From positions 682,001 through 746,000 of the forward strand of contig NZ_JACCCU010000002.1 in NCBI RefSeq assembly GCF_013410875.1: a DNA stretch of 64,000 bases, given 5' to 3'. How positions within the stretch are numbered: position 1 is the first letter of the stretch; every line of letters starts with the position of its first letter. This document shows positions 30,042 to 36,342 of this stretch, one piece after another. The stretch comes from Tunturiibacter empetritectus. GTDB lineage: Bacteria > Acidobacteriota > Terriglobia > Terriglobales > Acidobacteriaceae. Under the pieces are notes generated by a model, which was not told where the DNA came from, did not search any database, and worked only from the letters and a program-made list of their open reading frames with translations. The position numbers and the translations under genes are program-made.

Positions 30042-30202
30042 CAGCCAAAGTATGGCACAGAGACGAAGTAAGCTTTGCGGCCAACGAGCCGATAACTCCT
30101 TCAGCGAAGACCGTGAACTCCCCCGCTTCGCTCAGGAAGTCGGCCTGCGTTCGGAGCCATGCGTTGCGTTCGACCAAGAGAGAAGAGAGAGCAGAGGATC
30201 GA

Positions 30203-30817
30203 ATGAACTTTAAAGAGTCATTGACCCGGTTGATCCTGCTCACCACGCTCTCTCTGCCATGTCTCCCGGCCCATAACGCACACGCACAAAGCTCTCCCAC
30301 CGCGACCCAACAGCTTCAGCTCTCCACCTTCGCCGGAGCCACCGGCACCTTCACCAACCTGGCCGGCGGAAAGAACCTCGACATCACCGCCGGCGCCGAC
30401 ATCACCCTCCTCGCCTTACGCCGCCTCCACCCCGCCGCCGAGATCCGCGGCTCCTACCCCATCGACGAAGGCACCACCAGCAGCCAGAAAAACTTCCTCC
30501 TCGGCCCCAAGATCGACTATCCCCTCGGCCGCCTCCACCCCTATGCCAACTTCCTCATCGGCCGCGGCGCAATCGACTATCTTAGGGGCGGCTACATCTT
30601 CGGCAACTTCCGCTACCTCAACTCCAACACCCTCGTCCTCTCCCCCGGCGTCGGCCTCGACTACAGCCTCACCCATCACCTCGCCGTCAAAGTAGACTTC
30701 CAGTATCAGCACTGGAACACCCCCGCCGTCCCCTCCGGCAGCATCCATCCCAAAGCCACCACCCTCGGCGTCGTCTACCTCTTCGACTTCAACCCGCACC
30801 ATCGCCACATGATGTAG
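30203..30817 (+). CDS. outer-membrane beta-barrel protein, paralogue of 21318-21887
   Basis: This 204-residue exported barrel starts at ATG 30203, after AGAGGA at 30193-30198, and begins with a signal peptide (SLTRLILLTTLSLPCLPAH, cleaved at AHAQS). The mature part alternates amphipathic strands (FAGATGTFTNL, DITAGADITLLAL, AAEIRGSYPI, FLLGPKIDYPLG, LHPYANFLIGRGAIDY, TLVLSPGVGLDYSL, AVKVDFQYQHW, TTLGVVYLFDF). These line up with the smaller barrel encoded downstream of the giant Ig protein: both contain a GxK-Y/DYPxxR strand followed by a long loop and VDFEYQ/VDFQYQ. The function is unknown; OmpW/OmpA-like small-solute or structural roles are typical. Confidence 0.72.
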   Translation: MNFKESLTRLILLTTLSLPCLPAHNAHAQSSPTATQQLQLSTFAGATGTFTNLAGGKNLDITAGADITLLALRRLHPAAEIRGSYPIDEGTTSSQKNFLLGPKIDYPLGRLHPYANFLIGRGAIDYLRGGYIFGNFRYLNSNTLVLSPGVGLDYSLTHHLAVKVDFQYQHWNTPAVPSGSIHPKATTLGVVYLFDFNPHHRHMM

Positions 30818-30890
30818 CCGCAACCCAAGTTATAGAACCGCCCTCATCTTATGTAGTCGCGACCCATAATCTGTAACGACCGCGGCTTAT
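30814..30890 (+). repeat. imperfect 39-bp tandem duplication
   Basis: Two adjacent units begin with GTAGYCGCRACCCA and end in CTTAT, at about 30814-30852 and 30853-30890. The first unit includes the stop codon of the barrel gene. They differ at roughly a third of positions, so the duplication is old. No function is apparent. Confidence 0.45.
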
Positions 30891-30963
30891 GAAGCGCACC
30901 ACTTCGCCAATATCCTCGAAACAAGCCGCGCCCAAATCGCCGCCCGCGCAGAACCATCACCCC

Positions 30964-31205
30964 TTGTTGTCATCCCCGAAGGGGATCTGCGTTTGCCTTT
31001 GCTTTTGCTTTTGCCGTTGCGTTTGCCACTGCCTTTGCTGTTGTCGCTGCTTTTGCTTGTCCCTTTGTTGTCATCCCCGAAGGGGATCTGCGTTTGCGTT
31101 TGCGTTTGCCTTTGCGTTTGCGTTTGCCTCTGCCTTTGCTGTTGTCGCTGCTTTGGCTTGTACTTTTGTTGTCATCCCCGTAGGGGATCTGCCTTTGCCG
31201 TTTGC
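30964..31205 (+). repeat. 101-bp tandem repeat with TTTGCS hexamer runs and CCCC/GGGG hairpins
   Basis: Three units start with TTGTTGTCATCCCC at 30964, 31065 and 31166, a regular 101-bp period; the third unit is truncated. Each unit opens with the palindrome ATCCCCGAAGGGGAT (CCCC GTA GGGG in the third), which can form a short hairpin. It continues into runs of TTTGCC/TTTGCG/TTTGCT hexamers and GCTGTTGTCGCTGC. An isolated unit head (TCATCCCCAAAGGGGATCTG) recurs at 32532-32552. The open frame through the block (CFCFCRC... type) is low-complexity, so I do not call a gene here. Confidence 0.8.
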
Positions 31206-31240
31206 CATTGAGAATCGAGGCTTTCCGAGCTAAAGAGAAT

Positions 31241-31345
31241 CTGTTTCGCTTAAGGGCACGGCTTCAGCCGTGCCGCAAGAGCCAACGCACGCAAGCAACA
31301 CCTCTCTGCCGAAGGCTGGAGCAAAGCCCGAAGGGCGAAGCGACA
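31241..31345 (+). repeat. dispersed intergenic repeat, copy 1 (with 9-bp hairpin)
   Basis: The block starts at CTGTTTCGCTTAAGGG and ends near GGGCGAAGCGACATT. It matches 32562-32710 at most positions (CTTCAGCCGTGCCGCAAG, CAACACCTCTCTGC and GGAGCAAAGCCC are shared). A perfect hairpin, GGCACGGCT-TC-AGCCGTGCC, lies at 31255-31274. It resembles the REP/BIME-like elements that fill intergenic spaces in Acidobacteriaceae. Confidence 0.7.
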
Positions 31346-31576
31346 TTACATTGCCGTTGCCGTTGCCTTGCCCTCCTCGCCGGCTGTCCTCGCCACTGTC
31401 GTCATCCGTCTTTCCGATGCCACCCCAGGGGGGCTTTCTCCTCACCCTCACCGCCACCAGAAAACACCTCGTCCTCCAGAACAAGCCCACCCAAATCGCC
31501 ACCCTCTGGACTCGCCCTCTGCCATAGCGTATCTTTTTGCCGGAAGTCAAAATTCAAAACAACCGGAGAGAAATCG
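31346..31576. other. intergenic leader of the BON-domain gene
   Basis: No gene is visible here. The sequence starts with GTTGCC-type hexamers like those of the tandem repeat upstream, then becomes C-rich. The longest frame through it is the low-complexity N-terminal extension of the BON gene and lacks a start context. GGAGAG at 31565-31570 is the ribosome binding site of the BON gene; the promoter should lie within this stretch but I cannot place it. Confidence 0.5.
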
Positions 31577-32245
31577 ATGACCCGCTTAACCCGTCGCGTG
31601 TTCCCGGCACTTGCTGCATCTCTCGTCTTCACCCTTTCTGCCCCATCCATCATCGCCCAGGAACCCACGCCCGGTCCCACCTGGTCGCAGGAAGATACCC
31701 TCCGCATCGTCCAGCAGGTACAGAAAAAGCTTGCCGGCCTCTCCAACCTCGGAGTCTTCGACTGGCTTACCTTCGGCATTCACGGCAAAACGCTCGTCCT
31801 TAAAGGCTACGCCTCCCGCCCCGTCCTCAAGAGTGACGCCGAAAACGCCGTCAAAGGCATTCAGGGCATCGACTCCGTCGACAACCAGATCGAGGTCCTG
31901 CCCAACTCCCCAATGGACGACCGCATCCGCGCCGCCGTCTACAACCGCATCTACACCCAGCCCTCGCTACGCAAATATAACGCCAACCAGGGCAACATCG
32001 GCCGCGCCATCGGGCCCGGAGCAGGAATCGCGCTCGCCGCCGGCGGCATCACCAACACCCCGCCTATGGGCTTCCACGCCATCCACATCATCGTGAAGAA
32101 CGGCAACGTCACCCTCTACGGCGTCGTGCTCAACCAGATGGACTCCTCCATCGCCGGAATGCAGGCAAACTCAACCCCAGGCGCCTTCAGCGTCGACAAC
32201 GACCTCATCGTCCAGGGCTCCGCCTCCAAACTAAAAGAGAAATAA
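31577..32245 (+). CDS. exported BON-domain protein
   Basis: This is a 222-residue periplasmic protein. ATG 31577, with GGAGAG 6 bp upstream, begins a signal peptide (RVFPALAASLVFTLSAPSII, then AQEPT). Two BON-like modules follow: about 40-110 (LRIVQQVQKKLAGLSNLGVF, GKTLVLKGYASRPVLKSDAE, IQGIDSVDNQIEVLP) and about 112-215 (DDRIRAAVYNRIY, IHIIVKNGNVTLYGVVLNQM, VDNDLIVQGS). BON domains in OsmY-like proteins bind phospholipid or envelope components and are induced by osmotic or envelope stress. A GC-rich hairpin follows the stop. The frame is open far upstream (from 31202), but that part is repeat DNA. Confidence 0.82.
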   Translation: MTRLTRRVFPALAASLVFTLSAPSIIAQEPTPGPTWSQEDTLRIVQQVQKKLAGLSNLGVFDWLTFGIHGKTLVLKGYASRPVLKSDAENAVKGIQGIDSVDNQIEVLPNSPMDDRIRAAVYNRIYTQPSLRKYNANQGNIGRAIGPGAGIALAAGGITNTPPMGFHAIHIIVKNGNVTLYGVVLNQMDSSIAGMQANSTPGAFSVDNDLIVQGSASKLKEK

Positions 32246-32267
32246 AACTACTCCAACCCTCGTCCCA

Positions 32268-32300
32268 ATGCGGGAGCCGTCCCAAAACTGGCTCCCGCAT
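32268..32300 (+). terminator. hairpin after the BON gene
   Basis: A perfect 11-bp stem, ATGCGGGAGCC / GGCTCCCGCAT, has an 11-nt loop and lies 23 bp after the stop codon. There is no T-tract, so termination would be weak or Rho-assisted. It may instead act as an mRNA 3'-end stabiliser. Confidence 0.55.
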
Positions 32301-32332
32301 CAAACGAACCCAAGCCCCCAGAAAACACACTG

Positions 32333-32561
32333 TCATTCTGAATGAAGTTCCTCACGCTTTTGTGAGCAACGCAATCGAAGAACCGGCAGCATTTGCCTTT
32401 GCTGTTTCCGTTATCAATAGCGGCTTCAATCATTTGTGAGTCATCAGCGGCTTCAATTATTCGTGCGTCATCCTGAGCGTAGCGAAGGATCCCCGTATTT
32501 CGTCTTTGCATTTGCCTGTGTCTTTTTTGTTGTCATCCCCAAAGGGGATCTGCGGTAGAGC
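32333..32561 (+). repeat. composite of REP-like intergenic repeats
   Basis: This stretch without a gene holds several short repeats. GTCATTCTGAATGAAGTT followed by CTCACGCTTTTGTGAGCAAC (a CTCAC/GTGAG hairpin) at 32333-32377 recurs inverted at about 38680-38737. GTCATCCTGAGCGTAGCGAA then GGATCCCCGTATTTCG at 32467-32502 is a second REP-like unit. TCATCCCCAAAGGGGATCTG at 32532-32552 repeats the head of the 101-bp tandem unit. ATTTGCCTTTGC hexamer runs link them. Confidence 0.65.
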
Positions 32562-32710
32562 CTGTTTCGCTTAAGGGTAACGCTTCAGCCGTGCCGCAAG
32601 AACCAACCCCCGCAAGCGGCACCTCTCTGCAGAAGGCGAGGTCCCCCGTGAGTGTTCTTCGCTCGTTAGGGTGTCATGCCGGAGCAAAGCCCATAAGGGC
32701 GGAAGCGAAA
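32562..32710 (+). repeat. dispersed intergenic repeat, copy 2
   Basis: This is homologous to 31241-31345: CTGTTTCGCTTAAGGG, CTTCAGCCGTGCCGCAAG, CACCTCTCTGC and GGAGCAAAGCCC occur in the same order. It differs by an insertion of about 40 bp (32642-32681). The hairpin of copy 1 has decayed here because the left arm is changed (GGTAACGCT). Confidence 0.65.
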
Positions 32711-32735
32711 GATTGCTATTATCGTTGTCCCTGGC

Positions 32736-33006
32736 AAATTTCTGTCAAGCCCCAGAACCACCTAAGCCAAGCCCACTCAACAAGATGCACGTGGCGCATT
32801 AGTTACAGTCAAATCGCTATAATAAGAGAGGAAAAAAGTCCCCGCCAATGCGGGGCTTTGTGCTCCTAACAACAGGAGGGTCAGCCAGCTAACTCCTTTG
32901 ATTGCACGAATCTGCAGGTAACTCATTTAGAATGAATATTTTGGAGACACAGACACCACGTAAACCATTTAAAACAAAAGACTTACACGCGGGTAATAGG
33001 GGGGGG
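32736..33006 (-). repeat. 270-bp dispersed element, copy A (inverted relative to copy B at 38325-38586)
   Basis: Read on the minus strand, it starts with a C-run and CTATTACCCGCGTGTAAGTC. It continues through GTGCAATCAAAGGAGTTA and a GC-rich hairpin with a T-tract, then TAACTAATGCGCCACGTG, ATCTTGTTG and GGGGCTTGACAG. Copy B carries the same blocks in the same order on the plus strand. It begins 9 bp after the stop of the LytTR regulator. No open frame fits it; it is probably a non-coding dispersed element that provides a terminator. Confidence 0.75.
32832..32858 (-). terminator. Rho-independent terminator of the ECF/LytTR operon
   Basis: On the minus strand the sequence is AAAGCCCCGC-ATTG-GCGGGGACTTTTTT: a 6-bp all-GC stem with a 4-nt loop and a run of six T. 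It lies about 160 bp downstream of the LytTR stop, inside the dispersed element, so the element itself supplies the terminator. Confidence 0.75.
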
Positions 33007-33014
33007 TAGCACCC

Positions 33015-33818
33015 CTACAAATTGAACAGTTCCCGCAATCGCTTCGTCTGTGCCCGGCTCACCGGGATCTCCGTCTTCTGGGAATCGTCCATCCGCAGCT
33101 GATAGCTGGACTTGAACCACGGCACCACCTCCCGTATGTGCTGAATATTCACCACATACGACCGGTGCGCCCTCCAAAACGTCTCCGGGTCGAGCTGATC
33201 CATTAGCTCCTCGAGTGTTCTGCAGTTTGAGTGTCCCTCCACCGCCTTGGTCACCACGCTGATCGTGCCCTCTTCGATCGAAGCAAAACAGATCTCGCGC
33301 TGATCCACCAGCAGCAAACGGCTCTGTGCCCTGACGATCACCTTGCCGGAGTTGGCCTTCGGCGTCTGGGTCTGCTCCTCGACCAGCCGCAGCAGCGCAT
33401 CCAGTTTGGCCCCGGTCTCTAGCCCTAGGTCCCCCGGCCCCGCAGGTGCCACCTTCCGCGCCTGCGCCTTCTCGATCGTCTGCATCACCCGCTTTCGATC
33501 GAAGGGCTTCAGCAGATAATCGATGGCATTCACCTCAAAGGCGCGCACCGCATATTGATTGAATGCAGTAGCAAATACCACATCAGGCATCGGAACCTTC
33601 CGGTCCAGCAGCTTCTTCAGTACGCCAAAGCCGTCAAGTCCAGGCATCTGAACATCCAGAAACACCAGATCCGGCTTATGCGTCCGAATCAGCTCCACCG
33701 CTTCAATCCCGTTGGTCCCTTGCGCCAGAACCTCAACCCCACCCGCGCGCTCCAGCAGATACTGCAGCTCCTGCCTGGCCAGAGGTTCGTCATCGATGAT
33801 GAGTGCAGTCAGGGACAT
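33015..33818 (-). CDS. LytTR-family response regulator
   Basis: This is a 267-residue regulator. The receiver domain (about 3-120) has ALIIDDEP, phospho-acceptor Asp in LVFLDVQMPGLDGFG (about residue 53), TAFNQYAVRAFEVNAIDYLL and the Lys of KPFDRKRV. A Pro/Gly linker (about 133-145) leads to a LytTR DNA-binding domain (about 160-262; IVRAQSRLLLVDQREICFAS, RTLEELMDQLDPETFWRAHR, SYVVNIQHIREV). Such regulators bind paired direct repeats and usually pair with LytS/AlgZ-type kinases, but no kinase gene is adjacent. Instead it closes an operon with an ECF sigma factor and two membrane proteins. Confidence 0.9.
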   Translation of the reverse strand: MSLTALIIDDEPLARQELQYLLERAGGVEVLAQGTNGIEAVELIRTHKPDLVFLDVQMPGLDGFGVLKKLLDRKVPMPDVVFATAFNQYAVRAFEVNAIDYLLKPFDRKRVMQTIEKAQARKVAPAGPGDLGLETGAKLDALLRLVEEQTQTPKANSGKVIVRAQSRLLLVDQREICFASIEEGTISVVTKAVEGHSNCRTLEELMDQLDPETFWRAHRSYVVNIQHIREVVPWFKSSYQLRMDDSQKTEIPVSRAQTKRLRELFNL

Positions 33819-33826
33819 GCTAGCAA

Positions 33827-34375
33827 CTAGTCACTATATACGCGCAGTCGCGCCGGCGCATGGTCCTCAGCCAGATCATGTCCACACTGAGTGCAATACA
33901 CATCCGTAATCTGCACCCCGCGGAAGCAGCGGCCGCACACAGGAGCCAGTTGGAACTGGCACTGCGGACAGAAGTGCACGCTCGAGGTAATCTCCGTACT
34001 GCAGTGCGGACAAGGCATCAGCATCGGCTGCCGCAGCAGGAAGTACACCACAGCTCCGATCCCGCCCGGCAGCACCACCACAATCAGCATCCACAATCCA
34101 GCCGGCATTCGCCGCCGCCGCACATCGCGGCTCACATACCCCACCAGCAGCACATAGCTCGCAAACGCCGTCCCCCACGAGTATCCCATCAGCAGCCGCA
34201 TCGGCAGCAGCTCATGCTTATGGTGCGGCAACACGCCGTGGAACAGATACTGCACCGCCCCAAACACCAAGATGGCCAGCACCACCGACCAGGTCGGTAT
34301 CATGCTCAACTCATCGTCGCCCCGTGCCAGGGTGCCCTGCAATCGATCCGACTCCTGACCCCAAAACCTCATCAT
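33827..34375 (-). CDS. membrane protein with double zinc ribbon
   Basis: This is a 182-residue protein. Three hydrophobic helices lie at about residues 27-45 (WSVVLAILVFGAVQYLFHG), 62-82 (LLMGYSWGTAFASYVLLVGY) and 94-115 (LWMLIVVVLPGGIGAVVYFL). A cytoplasmic C-terminal pair of zinc ribbons follows: CPHC...CPQC then CGRC...CTQC. This layout (phospholipase_D-nuclease N-like helices plus zinc ribbons) is common in membrane-bound regulators, but I cannot name a function. The start ATG overlaps the stop of the upstream membrane protein by 4 bp, and the LytTR gene follows after 8 bp, so all belong to one operon. Confidence 0.72.
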   Translation of the reverse strand: MMRFWGQESDRLQGTLARGDDELSMIPTWSVVLAILVFGAVQYLFHGVLPHHKHELLPMRLLMGYSWGTAFASYVLLVGYVSRDVRRRRMPAGLWMLIVVVLPGGIGAVVYFLLRQPMLMPCPHCSTEITSSVHFCPQCQFQLAPVCGRCFRGVQITDVYCTQCGHDLAEDHAPARLRVYSD

Positions 34376-34755
34376 CCAGCCACCTCGCGCTTACGGGCAC
34401 GGTGAAACAATACCAAAGCGAGCAAAGCCATCGACACAGGAAAGAACCACAAACAGAGAACTAAAAACTGATTACTCGCATCGGGAACACCAGTCGGTGT
34501 CACGTCGTACGCATCTAGCGCACTCCACACGGCGGTGCAAATAATAACAAAAAGCGAGGAGCAGATTGCCAGCGGAATCCAGAGGCTTCGAATGCGATTG
34601 CGCCGCACTGCAAGCGCCTTCGCGCGCTCCCGGACCACACGATGAGTTCGATTGACCACAGACGCACGAGCGCCCATCCGCAAATCCGTCACTTCGTCCC
34701 GGAGAACCGATCCAGAAGCGTCTTGCGACAACGGTCTCTCGAAGGCGTCGCTCAT
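34372..34755 (-). CDS. small two-helix membrane protein, possible anti-sigma factor
   Basis: This is a 127-residue protein. The cytoplasmic N-terminal 60 residues are charged (SGSVLRDEVTDLRMGARAS, VRERAKALAVRRNRIRS). Two transmembrane helices follow (about 60-80, WIPLAICSSLFVIICTAVW; and 97-117, FLVLCLWFFPVSMALLALVL), then a basic tail. It has no recognised domain and no anti-sigma zinc motif (HxxxCxxC). Its ATG overlaps the sigma factor stop by 4 bp. Position right after an ECF sigma gene makes an anti-sigma or sensing role plausible but unproven. Confidence 0.68.
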   Translation of the reverse strand: MSDAFERPLSQDASGSVLRDEVTDLRMGARASVVNRTHRVVRERAKALAVRRNRIRSLWIPLAICSSLFVIICTAVWSALDAYDVTPTGVPDASNQFLVLCLWFFPVSMALLALVLFHRARKREVAG

Positions 34756-35444
34756 ATCCCAACCTCTGCATGGGACCGAGAGGATCGAAGCTGCTCCATC
34801 TCCGGCTTCAAAGTTGCCAGGCCGCGATAAAGCCTGGACTTCACCGTCGATAAGGGAGCCCGGGTTACAGTAGCGATCTCTTCCAATGACAGTTCTTCAT
34901 AAAATCGAAGCACCAGAACCTCTCTATAGCTGGGTTCCAGTTTGAGTAAAACCTCGCCGACCTCAGCGCAGTTTTCGCGGGATTGAAACTGCTCGAGCGG
35001 GGAAGGTCCTGACATCGCGACCTCAAAAGGACGATCGTCATCTTTCCCTTCACTCATCTCGTCGAGACTCGCCATCACGCGTTTTCTCGACAGGTCTATC
35101 ACCAGATTTCTCGCAATAGTAAAGAGCCAGGTGTCGAAGCGTGCTTTACCGTTGTACTGCGCTCCCCGCAGTAGAACCCTCATCCAGGTCTCCTGAAAGA
35201 GATCCTCGGCAACTTCACGCTTCCCTGTAAGGAAGAGCAGATAACGAAGAAGACGGTGCTGATAGAGCTCAATAAGCGTATCCAGAAGTTCCGGACTCTG
35301 CCTCTTTAACCCCTGAGCAATCGCCGCATTCTCGCTTGAGGTTTGAGCACCAAGCGTTGAGGCGAGCGAGATGGAACCATTTTGCACATTGCTAGAGACG
35401 TTCTTCGAGTCGAACAAGACTCGCTTTTTGCCCACACGGTTCAT
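34752..35444 (-). CDS. ECF-type RNA polymerase sigma factor
   Basis: This is a 230-residue sigma-70 family protein. Region 2 (about 55-120) reads LIELYQHRLLRYLLFLTGKR, EVAEDLFQETWMRVL and ARFDTWLFTIARNLVIDLSR. Region 4 (about 165-215) reads LKLEPSYREVLVLRFYEELS, LEEIATVTRAPLSTVKSRLY and RGLATLKPEM. The N-terminal 45 residues are longer than usual and polar; an internal start is possible, but none has a better ribosome site. It leads a four-gene operon with 4-bp overlaps into two membrane proteins and a LytTR regulator, and likely controls its own operon as ECF factors often do. Confidence 0.88.
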   Translation of the reverse strand: MNRVGKKRVLFDSKNVSSNVQNGSISLASTLGAQTSSENAAIAQGLKRQSPELLDTLIELYQHRLLRYLLFLTGKREVAEDLFQETWMRVLLRGAQYNGKARFDTWLFTIARNLVIDLSRKRVMASLDEMSEGKDDDRPFEVAMSGPSPLEQFQSRENCAEVGEVLLKLEPSYREVLVLRFYEELSLEEIATVTRAPLSTVKSRLYRGLATLKPEMEQLRSSRSHAEVGI

Positions 35445-35556
35445 AAAAAGAGAGATTCCTTTGAGAGATCCTGGATTCTGTCCGTAGGGCCGCCCCTACT
35501 TTAGACATTCTAAGGCCTCGCTGCCTTTCTCCGGGTGGGGGCGGTAGACTTGAGGA

Positions 35557-36342
35557 ATGGAAGTTCTTTATGGGCTGCACCCTGTTGAGGAGGCTATCCG
35601 GGCCGGGGGGCGGCAGCTTGACCATGTCAGTGTGGCGCGGGAGCGCCGGGATGAGCGGCTGGAGAGGCTGATCGAGCTGTGCCGGACAGCTGGGGTTCGG
35701 GTGTCGCTGGAGTCTCGGGACCAGCTGACCAGGCTGGCACGGACGGATGCACATCAGGGCGTGCTGGCGGTGGTGCGGGAGCGTAAGTTCCTGGGGATCG
35801 AGGACCTGCTGACTCCGAAGGCGGAGGGACACCACAGATTCTTCCTGGCTCTCGATGGTGTCGAAGACCCGCACAACCTTGGGGCGCTGCTGCGGACTGC
35901 GAATGGAGCGGGCGTCGATGGCGTGATTCTGCCGGAGCGGCGTTCAGCTCCGGTGACCGCGACGGTCGCCAAGACCTCGGCGGGAGCATCGGAGCATGTG
36001 CGGATCGCGCGGGTGACGAACCTGGTTCGTGCGCTCGAGCAGATGAAGCAGAAGCACGTCTGGGTTCTTGGACTGGATGAGCGCGGAACGCCGGATTACA
36101 CCGATTATGACTTCAAGGGCGACTGCGTTCTGGTGCTGGGGCGCGAGGGCGCTGGTCTGCACGACCTGGTGAAGAAGACCTGCGATCACCTGCTGCGGAT
36201 TCCGATGGCGGGACAAGTGTCGTCGCTCAATGTGTCGGTTGCGGGCGCGATTGTGATGTATGAGGCGATGCGGCAACGGCGTCAACCTGCAGCTCCGCCT
36301 GCACGAAAGCCTGTGAAAGAACGTAAGGGATTGGGATCTTGA
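35557..36342 (+). CDS. rlmB: 23S rRNA (guanosine-2'-O-)-methyltransferase RlmB, TrmH/SpoU family
   Basis: This is a 261-residue RNA 2'-O-ribose methyltransferase. The N-terminal substrate-binding domain (about 1-80) starts MEVLYGLHPVEEAIRAGG, typical for RlmB. The SPOUT knot has motif 1 (LDGVEDPHNLGALLRTANGA, with Asn and Arg conserved), motif 2 (CVLVLGREGAGL) and motif 3 (IPMAGQVSSLNVSVAGAIVM). RlmB in E. coli modifies G2251 in the peptidyl-transferase centre; the family also includes tRNA Gm18 enzymes, so target assignment is by similarity. The gene is translationally coupled to the next gene: TTG 36339 overlaps the TGA. Its codons are G-rich, unlike the C-rich plus-strand genes before 35 kb. 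Confidence 0.85.
   Translation: MEVLYGLHPVEEAIRAGGRQLDHVSVARERRDERLERLIELCRTAGVRVSLESRDQLTRLARTDAHQGVLAVVRERKFLGIEDLLTPKAEGHHRFFLALDGVEDPHNLGALLRTANGAGVDGVILPERRSAPVTATVAKTSAGASEHVRIARVTNLVRALEQMKQKHVWVLGLDERGTPDYTDYDFKGDCVLVLGREGAGLHDLVKKTCDHLLRIPMAGQVSSLNVSVAGAIVMYEAMRQRRQPAAPPARKPVKERKGLGS

Noticed and set aside
30880..31205. repeat array considered as a CRISPR
   Set aside because: Units are direct 101-bp tandem copies made of hexamers, without unique spacers of constant length or adjacent cas genes.
31202..31576. N-terminal extension of the BON-domain protein
   Set aside because: The stretch is dispersed-repeat DNA and low-complexity; a signal peptide and ribosome site start at 31577.
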